A stretch of DNA of 39,779 nucleotides from a virus. This document shows positions 31,673 to 38,270 of this stretch, piece after piece; within the stretch, counting starts at the first letter, position 1; each line of letters opens with the position of its first letter. The stretch covers positions 1 through 39,779 of IMG/VR virus record IMGVR_UViG_3300049057_000084. One strand, 5' to 3'. The translations under genes and the position numbers were made by a program. The notes under the pieces are model-generated. The model was given only the letters and a program-made list of their open reading frames with translations, was not told the DNA's origin and did not search any database.

Positions 31673-31836
31673 GTGAGCAAGAGCAAGAGACTGTGCGCGT
31701 GTGCGGCTGGTGTTACCACGAGGTGCGCGAGCGCTGGGTTGGCGATGAGGGCTTAACCGTTTGCGACGAATGCTTATGTGTGGAAGGGCCAACGCTTGAG
31801 GTAACGCTAAAGCAATACGAGGAAATGATAGCATAA
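31669..31836 (+). CDS. Small zinc-finger protein, 55 aa, GTG start
   Basis: GTG 31669 overlaps the upstream stop. The product contains CGWC and CDEC separated by 17 residues, a classic four-Cys zinc site, with an acidic tail. It may be a small DNA- or protein-binding modulator. The size and coupling make it plausible. Confidence 0.6.
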   Translation: MSEQEQETVRVCGWCYHEVRERWVGDEGLTVCDECLCVEGPTLEVTLKQYEEMIA

Positions 31837-31898
31837 AATTTTGGGAATAGGCCGAATGTTAATCGGACCGCGATTCAACACTTAAAAAAGGAGTACGT

Positions 31899-32396
31899 AT
31901 GAAGTCGCTTTTACTTGTTTCTGTTTTTACAATGATCGCTTGCACGCAAGATAGCGGTGAGCAATACCAAACTGGCCAAGGCTCTCTGAGCAAAACCGTT
32001 GCCGCAAGCGCTAGCCCGTCAGGCTTAACTTGCGAGGTGGTTTATCAAGTGCCACTTTCACGCGGTCAAGGCTCTGGCCTTGAGGGCAAATATCGCCAAA
32101 ACGATATCGTTTATTATCCGGCGTATTTGCGCGGTGACGTTAACGCCGACGGCGCGATCACTATCGAGGACGGTAAAATGGCAACGCAGCAATTATTTAA
32201 ATTAGCTGACGTTAAGTGCCAAGCGACCGCAGATGTCGCGGGTTATCCAGCGACAGCTACGCCCGACGGCGCAGTTACGTCGATCGACATTACAACATTT
32301 AATAACTATCGCCATACTGGCGTTATTACTTGGCCGCAAGATGTAATTTGCGAGTACAATTGCGCGGTCGTAAATCAACCGCCGGGAAGTTATTAA
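31899..32396 (+). CDS. Lipoprotein with dockerin-like calcium loops
   Basis: The product is 165 aa. MKSLLLVSVFTMIACTQ is a lipoprotein signal (lipobox MIAC). The mature part has RGDVNADGAITIEDGKMATQ and, about 40 residues later, TPDGAVTSIDITTFNNY, the paired calcium-binding F-hand loops of type I dockerins. Dockerins bind cohesin modules in cellulosomes and elsewhere; a partner here is unknown. ATG 31899 follows AAAAAAGGAGTACGT. It adjoins the next lipoprotein gene directly. An envelope-modifying or superinfection role is inference. Confidence 0.7.
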   Translation: MKSLLLVSVFTMIACTQDSGEQYQTGQGSLSKTVAASASPSGLTCEVVYQVPLSRGQGSGLEGKYRQNDIVYYPAYLRGDVNADGAITIEDGKMATQQLFKLADVKCQATADVAGYPATATPDGAVTSIDITTFNNYRHTGVITWPQDVICEYNCAVVNQPPGSY

Positions 32397-32705
32397 ATGA
32401 AATATCTAGCGCCGCTTTTAATTTTAGCTCTTTTGCTTTCCGCGTGCGGCGAGGGCTCAAAGCTCATGCACATGTTTGCGGGCGACTCTGGCGCTAAAGC
32501 TGGCTATCAATGTGAGCGTATAAAGCCAGCATACTTTTCTTGCGTGGCTGATACTGGCACTAACACGCAAGGCTCGCCAACAAGTGCATGCGTGCCAACG
32601 TATCGCTGTTTAGATTTCGACTGGATTATTAAATACGACGGCGAGCCAGCGTACACCTACTGCGGGCGCGATCCAGAGGGCGCGTTCAAGGAGTCGTGTA
32701 AATGA
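32397..32705 (+). CDS. Lipoprotein, Cys-rich, 102 aa
   Basis: MKYLAPLLILALLLSACGEG is a strong lipoprotein signal (lipobox LSAC). The mature part carries six further Cys residues (QCER, SCVA, ACVP, RCLD, YCGR, SCK), suggesting disulfides in the periplasm or on the surface. It starts immediately after the dockerin-like lipoprotein gene. Function unknown. Confidence 0.65.
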   Translation: MKYLAPLLILALLLSACGEGSKLMHMFAGDSGAKAGYQCERIKPAYFSCVADTGTNTQGSPTSACVPTYRCLDFDWIIKYDGEPAYTYCGRDPEGAFKESCK

Positions 32706-32917
32706 GCGCGCTACACGAGTTTCTCGCTATAAACAGCGCAAACGAAATCGTGCAACACGAGCATATCAAGCGCGCCATGTGGGAAAAGATTAACAGCGTG
32801 GGCATGTGTACTAAATGCGGCCAGCCCACAGCGCTAGAGGAGCCGTGCTGCCCAGCGCTTATTTGGTACGGCGGCACACTCGTGGACGTAAGCAAGATGG
32901 TAGGGGACGGGGAGTAA
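32702..32917 (+). CDS. Small zinc-binding protein, 71 aa
   Basis: ATG 32702 overlaps the lipoprotein stop in a 4-bp junction. CTKC and a CC pair (EPCCPAL) give three or four zinc ligands; the rest is mixed. Similar Cys-rich proteins occur in phage early regions. Role unknown. Confidence 0.5.
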   Translation: MSALHEFLAINSANEIVQHEHIKRAMWEKINSVGMCTKCGQPTALEEPCCPALIWYGGTLVDVSKMVGDGE

Positions 32918-32919
32918 AA

Positions 32920-33102
32920 ATGGGTGAGAAAAAACTGGATCAATACTTAACGATAGCGGAAGCGGCCCAGCTTTTAAAAATGGGCACGTCTACGCTTAGA
33001 CAAAAAATTAAATTAGGACTTTTACCAACATATAAACCAGCGCTGAAAATCCTCATCAAGGTTACGGACCTTGACGCATACGTTAAACGATGTAAGCAAT
33101 GA
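32920..33102 (+). CDS. Excisionase-like MerR/HTH_17 protein
   Basis: The product is 60 aa. YLTIAEAAQLLKMGTSTLRQ and ILIKVTDLDAYVKRC match the short winged-helix HTH_17 pattern of excisionases. ATG 32920 follows GGGGAGTAAAA. It overlaps the integrase start by 4 bp, so the two are coupled. As in lambda-like systems it would direct excision with the integrase, though some members only regulate transcription. Confidence 0.7.
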   Translation: MGEKKLDQYLTIAEAAQLLKMGTSTLRQKIKLGLLPTYKPALKILIKVTDLDAYVKRCKQ

Positions 33103-34154
33103 AATTGATTTCGGTGGACGGCAAAGGGAATGAAAACCTTTACCGTCATCCAAAGACAAATATAATTTACTACCGCCAGTACAAATCTGGCAAAGGTCGT
33201 ATTGAGCGCTCAACTGGTACCACTAACCTAAACGACGCTAGAAAAATTGCCGATAGGTTTCGTTTGGAGCTACTCGGCAGCACTAAAGCTTTTTTCTCAC
33301 GGCGCCTGTGTGGCGATCTTTTCCCAGAGTTTATAAAACAAAAAGAAATTTTAGCTTTCAAAACAGTTCAAAGCATTAAGCTTAGCTGGCAACATTTAAA
33401 GCCATTCATAAAAGAAATGCTCCCAGAGGAAATAACGCCGAAGTGGTGGGAGGGCGTTTACATCCCAGAAAAGCGCGCAATGACGAAACGCTCGCGCAAA
33501 TTCTTTAATGATAGAAAATGGCTTATGATGTTTTTGCACTCGCTTAAACGTGAAGGCTTACTTGAAAAAACGCCAGAGCTTATCAATCCAGATCCAGAGC
33601 GTAAGGCTGGCAAGGTTTACTCTGACGATGAGATGCAGCGCTTGCTTGCGAATGCTAGCGGCAATTTAAAGCTGCAAATTTTAATGGCGTCTACGATGGG
33701 TATGCGCAAAAGCGAAATACTTGGGCTAGCGTGGGAGCGTGTAGACTTAAAGAAAAGAGTTATACATTTGCGCGCTGAGGATACAAAGATTCGTAAAGCG
33801 CGCTCGTTTGCGATTAGCGAGCCCGTGCTTGCTTTATTAGAGCAAATGGATAGCTCGACAAGCCCTTACGTGTTTCCGTCGCGTGTTGACGCTAATCGCG
33901 CGTCTAAAGACCAAATCAATAAAAACTGGCAAGCGCTAAAGAAGTCGCTCAACATTAAGGGCCGCTTTCATGATTTACGCCACACGTTTTTAACTCATGC
34001 TTTTAAGACAACTACTAACCCTGCGCTGATATGTTTTTATGCAGGGCTGTCTTTAGAAGAAGCGCAAAAAACTTACTTACATTTCTCTGTAGAGGACGCC
34101 AGATGCGTGGCTGACACTGGGGGAATCGTTGGGGGAAAATGGCTAACGTGCTAG
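33099..34154 (+). CDS. int: Tyrosine integrase
   Basis: The product is 351 aa. An N-terminal SAM-like core-binding region is followed by the catalytic domain with R203 (TMGMRKSEI), a Lys near 230, HDLRH (H291, R294) and nucleophile Y326 (QKTYLHFS). The second His/Trp that normally precedes Tyr (GH in most members) is replaced by YAGLS, a noteworthy substitution. The last codons run through TGGGGGA motifs that look like arm-type sites, typical when attP follows int. The adjacent tRNA-Pro half gives the probable integration target. Confidence 0.9.
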   Translation: MKLISVDGKGNENLYRHPKTNIIYYRQYKSGKGRIERSTGTTNLNDARKIADRFRLELLGSTKAFFSRRLCGDLFPEFIKQKEILAFKTVQSIKLSWQHLKPFIKEMLPEEITPKWWEGVYIPEKRAMTKRSRKFFNDRKWLMMFLHSLKREGLLEKTPELINPDPERKAGKVYSDDEMQRLLANASGNLKLQILMASTMGMRKSEILGLAWERVDLKKRVIHLRAEDTKIRKARSFAISEPVLALLEQMDSSTSPYVFPSRVDANRASKDQINKNWQALKKSLNIKGRFHDLRHTFLTHAFKTTTNPALICFYAGLSLEEAQKTYLHFSVEDARCVADTGGIVGGKWLTC

Positions 34155-34164
34155 CTTTTAACAT

Positions 34165-34188
34165 AAAAAATCTGCTCCCAAAGCAGAT
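34165..34188 (-). terminator. Anticodon-stem hairpin followed by T-tract
   Basis: On the minus strand ATCTGC-TTTGGGA-GCAGAT forms a 6-bp stem and 7-base loop followed by five Ts. It has the form of an intrinsic terminator and coincides with the anticodon arm of the tRNA half. The T-tract is phage sequence, since real tRNA-Pro continues with a variable loop. Confidence 0.5.
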
Positions 34189-34214
34189 GCGCTACCAGAC
34201 TGCGCTACTCCCCG
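34171..34214 (-). other. 5' half of tRNA-Pro(UGG), attP core
   Basis: Read on the minus strand, these 44 bases are tRNA positions 1-43 (with 17a): acceptor 5' strand CGGGGAG, T8, the D stem GCGC/GCGC with G18-G19 and A21, anticodon stem TCTGC/GCAGA and anticodon TGG in TTTGGGA. The match stops exactly at the end of the anticodon stem; no variable loop, T arm or 3' acceptor follows. It is not a functional tRNA gene. It is best read as the segment shared with a host tRNA-Pro(UGG) gene for integration. Confidence 0.85.
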
Positions 34215-34448
34215 ACATTGTAGAAATACTATTTAGTTTCAATAAGTTAATAAAGATAATAAGACAAGATTTTGATGCCCGCATTTTCTCACTTATGGTT
34301 ACATTAGCTAGCTTTTCACTAGGGCTAGTGGGGGAAAATTGGGGGAGAGCTTTTAGCAAACTGCTCTTTTTAAATCCCGCATCTAATACCAATTTAAACA
34401 TAACTGCGCCTAACTTCATAGCAATTTATATAACACCGGGACTTAAGC

Positions 34449-35162
34449 ATGACAACAATTACTATTAACAAATGGGACGAGTTCAATCCGCGAAAAGATC
34501 GCCAAAGACATTACTGGTTTCGTTTAAATAACGACTTTTTTTCAAGCCCTGATTTGTGCGATCTTAACATGGAACAGAAATGGCTTTGGGTTTGCCTATT
34601 AGCTCATGCCTCAAGAATGGGCTCTGCTACTTTTGAATACAAACCGTCATATTTTGAAAAAAGCTTCTCTTTAACAAAATCGAAAATGGATAAGGCTTTA
34701 GAGGAGTTAAGTAAGTGTGGTGTCGTGGTGGTTACCGAGCGGTTACCAGATGGTTACCAGTCGGTTACCGAGCGGTGTCCTACAATACAAAACAAACAAT
34801 ACAATACAAACAATACAAACAAACAATTATCCGCCGTCGCGAAACTCGCGCCGCCGGAAAACAGTCCAGATGATTTGCTTAATTGTATACCACAAGAAAC
34901 TAGGGCCAGGTGGGTTGCCCTTTACCCGGACGAATTGTTTTTAAAAAGGGAGCTTATAAAAGCTCACGGGTATTACGTGACCGATAACCCGACCAAGTGC
35001 CCGAAGTCGGTTAAGGGTTGGCAAAGAGCCTTGAGCATGTGGTTTGAACGGGCCTGGACCTGGCAAGCCAAAAACACAAAAGGAAAATCCAACAACGTCG
35101 CCGACCTTACTGCCGAGGACTTGGCGAGAATGATGACCGGGGGGCCAGATGAATCTGCATGA
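34449..35162 (+). CDS. Replication initiator (winged-helix, lambda O-like role)
   Basis: The product is 237 aa. An N-terminal winged-helix-like region (about 20-100: WFRLNNDFFSSPDLCDLNME, then KALEELSKCGVVVVTE) is followed by a low-complexity Asn/Thr/Gln-rich linker encoded by the origin, then a helical C-terminal part (GWQRALSMWFERAWTWQ). This layout, with iterons inside the gene, is that of O-type initiators. It is followed by a possible helicase-loader gene with a 14-bp overlap. The linker QNKQYNTNNTNKQ is probably a by-product of the origin sequence. ATG 34449 lies ten bases after CACCGGGA. Confidence 0.7.
   Translation: MTTITINKWDEFNPRKDRQRHYWFRLNNDFFSSPDLCDLNMEQKWLWVCLLAHASRMGSATFEYKPSYFEKSFSLTKSKMDKALEELSKCGVVVVTERLPDGYQSVTERCPTIQNKQYNTNNTNKQLSAVAKLAPPENSPDDLLNCIPQETRARWVALYPDELFLKRELIKAHGYYVTDNPTKCPKSVKGWQRALSMWFERAWTWQAKNTKGKSNNVADLTAEDLARMMTGGPDESA
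34730..34831. other. ori: Origin of replication: four iterons plus A/C-rich tract
   Basis: GGTTACC occurs at 34730, 34741, 34752 and 34763, exactly 11 bp apart, so all copies face the same side of the helix. From about 34781 to 34831 the top strand is nearly all A and C with occasional T (repeats of ACAATAC/ACAAAC), an easily melted tract. Iterons followed by such a tract inside an initiator gene is the arrangement of lambda ori in gene O. Confidence 0.8.
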
Positions 35163-35712
35163 GTTTACTAGCGAAGTTTTAAAAGTCGCTAAAGCTTTCG
35201 ACAAAACACCAAACGATGAGTTTTTAAAGGTTTTATATCGGAAAATGGAGGGAGTTAACTCTCGAGAGTTTCACGCCATGTGTGAGTGGGCCATCGAGGA
35301 GTGCGAGCATTTCCCAAAGATCGCGCGCTGGATGATGCTCAAAAACCGCATTACTAGCAATCGCAAGCAGCAACAAGAAACGCGCTTTGAATTTGAGAAT
35401 TGCCGCGAGTGTTTATCGTGCGGATTTATTTATGTGCAGGTTGGCGTAAGCAAAACTTTTGTCGCATGTACTTGCGAGATGGGACGCCAATGGCCAACTA
35501 ACTTGCCGACGCTTGCACAAGTACCAAACGCAAAAGTGTTGCCGTGGAAGCTTAGCGACTTCAAGCCCACGTCAGAGCGCAGCTTTGAAAACTTGCGCGA
35601 TGGCTTTATGGAGCGCGTAAACATTGCTCAGCAATTCTGGACGCACAATCCAAGCTTACGTGAGATTGATGCCAAGTTCTTGCCGCCTATGCCGCCAGGG
35701 GTACTAGCATGA
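35149..35712 (+). CDS. Possible helicase loader/replication partner, 187 aa
   Basis: The start overlaps the initiator stop by 14 bp. The N-terminal half is helical (LHEFTSEVLKVAKAFDKTPN); the middle has a zinc-like cluster (CRECLSCG with CTCEMG); the C-terminus is Pro-rich. In lambdoid phages the gene after the O-like initiator recruits the host helicase; sequence identity to such proteins is not evident here. The role is by position only. Confidence 0.5.
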   Translation: MNLHEFTSEVLKVAKAFDKTPNDEFLKVLYRKMEGVNSREFHAMCEWAIEECEHFPKIARWMMLKNRITSNRKQQQETRFEFENCRECLSCGFIYVQVGVSKTFVACTCEMGRQWPTNLPTLAQVPNAKVLPWKLSDFKPTSERSFENLRDGFMERVNIAQQFWTHNPSLREIDAKFLPPMPPGVLA

Positions 35713-36074
35713 GCTACACGCTAGAATTCACCATCGCTGACTTGCCAAAGATAATCAGCAATACGCGCGGGCATTGGAGCGTGCTTTATCGCGAAAGCAG
35801 AAAGTGGCGCAAGCTTGTAGCGCAAGCGCTTGGCGCAAACGTGCCAAAGCTTCCGCTGAAAGTAGCGCAGTGCGAGTTCCTTCGCGCCTCAAGCGTTGAG
35901 CCGGACTACGACAATTGCGTGAGCTCGTTTAAGCATTGCACTGACGCTCTCGTGGAGTGGGGAGTGCTTGAAAATGATCGCCCGAGCAATATGCCAGGCG
36001 CAAAGTATACCTGGCAAAAAGCAAAGCCAGGCGCGGGCTTTATCAGAGTGAAGGTGCAAGAGGTGACGCCATGA
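35709..36074 (+). CDS. rusA: RusA-family Holliday junction resolvase
   Basis: The product is 121 aa, the usual RusA size. The segment PDYDNCVSSFKHCTDALVEW followed by VLENDRP reproduces the RusA catalytic pattern (PDxDN...K...DAL...G...DD), with a Glu-Asn-Asp variant at the last acidic pair. RusA cuts four-way junctions arising from recombination or replication. It overlaps the upstream stop by 4 bp. The start lacks a strong ribosome site, in keeping with coupling. Confidence 0.8.
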   Translation: MSYTLEFTIADLPKIISNTRGHWSVLYRESRKWRKLVAQALGANVPKLPLKVAQCEFLRASSVEPDYDNCVSSFKHCTDALVEWGVLENDRPSNMPGAKYTWQKAKPGAGFIRVKVQEVTP

Positions 36075-36229
36075 AAAAGCGCGGGCGCACGAGGGCGCGC
36101 GACTGGCGTAAGGTCATGGCGCTTTACGCAAGCGGCGTTAAGAAATACGCAATAGCAAAACGGCTGGGCTACTCACGTCAGCTTGTAGGTTACATCGTCA
36201 AACGCTCAACCATGGAGGTATCAGCATGA
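36071..36229 (+). CDS. Small helix-turn-helix protein, 52 aa
   Basis: ATG 36071 overlaps the rusA stop in a 4-bp junction and the stop overlaps the next ATG. The product is basic at the N-terminus (MKKRGRTRARDWRKVM) followed by a resolvase-like HTH (ASGVKKYAIAKRLGYSRQLV). It could regulate late gene expression or bind DNA during replication. Too short for automatic detection but well packed. Confidence 0.6.
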   Translation: MKKRGRTRARDWRKVMALYASGVKKYAIAKRLGYSRQLVGYIVKRSTMEVSA

Positions 36230-36489
36230 CAGACATTTCACACTTAACGCTAATCACTCGCGCTTGCATGTGCGGGTGCAGAGAAACATTTCGCTGCTTG
36301 CCCACGAGCCCGCAGCGCTACTCGGCGGCGTGGCATGATCGCTTAGGCACACGCTTTGATCGACACGCGCTAGATTACTCAAGCTACACGAAGTACAAAG
36401 CGGATTATCAAAAGCGTAATCGCGAGATTTACGAATCGCGGCTTAAGGGGCTAGAGATAATCGAGCTAGTGAAAGGGCGTGCAGCATGA
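36226..36489 (+). CDS. Hypothetical protein, 87 aa
   Basis: ATG 36226 overlaps the previous stop and follows ATGGAGGTATCAGC. The N-terminal TRACMCGCRETFRCLPTSPQ contains four Cys with CxC spacing, a possible metal site; the C-terminus is a charged helix (YQKRNREIYESRLKGLEII). Not recognised. Confidence 0.5.
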   Translation: MTDISHLTLITRACMCGCRETFRCLPTSPQRYSAAWHDRLGTRFDRHALDYSSYTKYKADYQKRNREIYESRLKGLEIIELVKGRAA

Positions 36490-36680
36490 GCAATTGGCAA
36501 AAGCGATTTAACAAACGCGTGCGGGAGATATGCAAGTGTGAATCTGGCAAGAGCCAAGTAAAGCGCGGAGATGCACAGACAGTGCTCGTGAACTTTGCTA
36601 AAGCGTTTGCGAAAAATCCAATACGCGAGAGCAGGTTTTTATTTCAGCTTGCGCTAAAGCATGAAGGGGTGCGCAAATGA
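36486..36680 (+). CDS. Hypothetical basic protein, 64 aa
   Basis: ATG 36486 overlaps the previous stop (ATGA). The product is basic and helical (MSNWQKRFNKRVREICKCES). No domain. It is coupled to the subtilase gene at its 3' end. Confidence 0.5.
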   Translation: MSNWQKRFNKRVREICKCESGKSQVKRGDAQTVLVNFAKAFAKNPIRESRFLFQLALKHEGVRK

Positions 36681-37834
36681 ATAAAACGGGAATGCGCAAA
36701 GTAATTTTATGGCTTGGTTTTTTAGGGAGCTTATTTTCAGCTTTTGCGTTTGGGCTCATGCTTTTTACCACGTACTTCGACAACGCCGACTACGTTCTTA
36801 TGCATAAAAGAATAGCAGGCATTGAGCTACGCACGTTTGCCAAAGATTACGGCAATGTGCTGGACGAAATGCCGGAAGCCAACGTGATTAAAATTAAAAC
36901 AAATTTTTTAAAAGCAAAAATAAACGCGTTTAGTGCAAGTGATGACGTGATCATAGAAAAAAACATCGCGTATAAAGCACTAATGGGCTGTCAGCCAAGC
37001 GCTACGCCGACACCTGCACCCACGCCTACCCCCGCACCAACTCCACCGCCAGGCGAGCCCGTTAATCAATTGCAAGATTGGTGGGCAACACGTGTTGGCG
37101 CTCAAAAGGTTAGCAAGTACGCGACCAACGTCCTAGTGGTTGTGCTAGACACTGGTTGCGTAAACAATCCGCAAATGCCAAAGCCGCATTCTTGCGCAAG
37201 CTTTGTTGGCGGCGATTCGCGCGATGTGTTCGGTCATTCGACCGCTGTAGGCTCTTTCGTTTACGCCACATCACACGCGCAAATCGCTTACGGCAAGGTG
37301 CTAACTGACAACGGTAGCGGCGATATCACTGCTATCGCTAACGGCGTGTACTGGGCTATTCGCATAAACGCTAAAGTAATTAACTTAAGTTTGGGCTCAC
37401 GCGAGTATTCGCAAATTTTAGCCTACGCAATAGAGCAGGCGCGTGCTGCTGGCATCTACGTGGTAGCTGCTGCTGGCAATGATGGCCAAGCTAGCGTTAG
37501 CCATCCAGCCGCACTCCCAACTGTAGCCGCTGTTAGCGCTACCACTCGCAGCGATACACTCGCGCGCTTTTCTAACTACGGCTCGCCAAAGATAGATTTG
37601 AGCGCGCCTGGCGAAAACGTCTTAGGCTTAGTGCCCATCGGTTGCGTAATGTGCCAGAATAAAAATGCCTACGCCGAAGTGATGAGCGGTACTTCATTCG
37701 CGGCACCTATCGCTAGCGGAGTCATCGCGCTCGCTATCGCTAATAGCACTAAAGTAATAGCTGACACTCAAAGCGACCGCACACGCTTTGGCTTTGGTAT
37801 CGTGCGCGCGGATCTAACAGCAGGTGCGCAGTGA
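36677..37834 (+). CDS. Membrane-anchored subtilisin-like (S8) serine protease
   Basis: The product is 385 aa. It has an N-terminal transmembrane or uncleaved signal segment (about 8-33), a short domain at 45-105 in the position of an I9-type propeptide (VIKIKTNFLKAKINAFSAS), a Pro/Thr/Ala linker (108-125) and an S8 domain from about 135. The full triad is visible: D158 in VVVLDTG, H187 in GHSTAVGS and S340 in SGTSFAAP, with oxyanion N268 in AAAGND. Intact motifs argue for an active exported protease tethered at the inner membrane. Subtilases are uncommon in phages. Possible roles are cleavage of envelope proteins, phage receptor removal or defence. ATG 36677 overlaps the previous stop. Confidence 0.9.
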   Translation: MNKTGMRKVILWLGFLGSLFSAFAFGLMLFTTYFDNADYVLMHKRIAGIELRTFAKDYGNVLDEMPEANVIKIKTNFLKAKINAFSASDDVIIEKNIAYKALMGCQPSATPTPAPTPTPAPTPPPGEPVNQLQDWWATRVGAQKVSKYATNVLVVVLDTGCVNNPQMPKPHSCASFVGGDSRDVFGHSTAVGSFVYATSHAQIAYGKVLTDNGSGDITAIANGVYWAIRINAKVINLSLGSREYSQILAYAIEQARAAGIYVVAAAGNDGQASVSHPAALPTVAAVSATTRSDTLARFSNYGSPKIDLSAPGENVLGLVPIGCVMCQNKNAYAEVMSGTSFAAPIASGVIALAIANSTKVIADTQSDRTRFGFGIVRADLTAGAQ

Positions 37835-38016
37835 ATAAAGTACTAACGATAATACTAATCGCTATCGCGCTAACCGCATGCTTAAGCCAACGCAATTGGG
37901 AACTCACACACACGCCATGCCCACGCTGCGAATGCGATAGCTGGCGACACCCAGAGCAAAACGAAAACTTAAACGAGGAGGAAACTTATGACACTAACGA
38001 AACTGTTACTCTATAG
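37831..38016 (+). CDS. Small lipoprotein, 61 aa
   Basis: MNKVLTIILIAIALTACLSQ is a lipoprotein signal (lipobox LTAC). The mature part has CPRCEC and an acidic Asn/Glu-rich tail. It overlaps the protease stop by 4 bp and the next gene by 29 bp, so the three exported proteins form a coupled set. Role unknown; a substrate or inhibitor of the protease is possible. Confidence 0.6.
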   Translation: MNKVLTIILIAIALTACLSQRNWELTHTPCPRCECDSWRHPEQNENLNEEETYDTNETVTL

Positions 38017-38263
38017 CGTACTATTTAATAGTACACTTGCACACGCTAACTTCGCTGACACGTACACGCCAGCGCACCTAACGCTCGCGCAATGCACAGG
38101 CGGCATCGCTACTAACATCGTCAGCATAAAAGGCAATTGCGTACAGCTGCCAAGCGTATGCCCAGCGCCAGGACGCTTATGCCTAGCGGTAACTAATAAC
38201 AACAATCGCGAAGCGCTCGTATGCAATCCGCAAGCAGGCGTGCTCTACACGTTTTGTGAGTAG
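37988..38263 (+). CDS. Secreted Cys-rich protein, 91 aa
   Basis: The N-terminus MTLTKLLLYSVLFNSTLAHA is a Sec signal with a probable cleavage after AHA. The mature ~70 residues hold six Cys (QCTG, NCVQ, VCPA, LCLA, VCNP, FCE), pointing to a disulfide-bonded periplasmic protein. ATG 37988 follows GAGGAGGAAACTT, a strong site. Third member of the exported set after the subtilase. Not recognised. Confidence 0.6.
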   Translation: MTLTKLLLYSVLFNSTLAHANFADTYTPAHLTLAQCTGGIATNIVSIKGNCVQLPSVCPAPGRLCLAVTNNNNREALVCNPQAGVLYTFCE

Positions 38264-38270
38264 TGGCAGC

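Larger units (their letters stand above)
34118..34346. other. attP: attP region with tRNA core and paired TGGGGGA arm sites
   Basis: Four TGGGGGA heptamers occur as two pairs, at 34118 and 34130 inside the end of int and at 34329 and 34340, on either side of a tRNA-like core at 34171-34214. Members of each pair are 11-12 bp apart, about one helical turn. The gap 34155-34448 otherwise has no supported gene and is AT-rich. This matches the arm-core-arm structure of a tyrosine-integrase attP. The exact crossover point is not resolved. Confidence 0.7.

Noticed and set aside
34171-34214. A functional tRNA-Pro gene
   Set aside because: Only positions 1-43 are present; variable loop, T arm and 3' acceptor strand are missing.
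34139-34468. 109-codon frame between integrase and initiator
   Set aside because: It runs straight through the tRNA-Pro half and arm-like sites, overlaps the int end and lacks a coding-like composition. The region is better explained as attP.
34730-34769. Short regular repeats that might be a CRISPR array
   Set aside because: Units are 7 bp with 4-bp spacers, inside a replication gene and followed by an A/C-rich tract. That is an iteron origin, not CRISPR.
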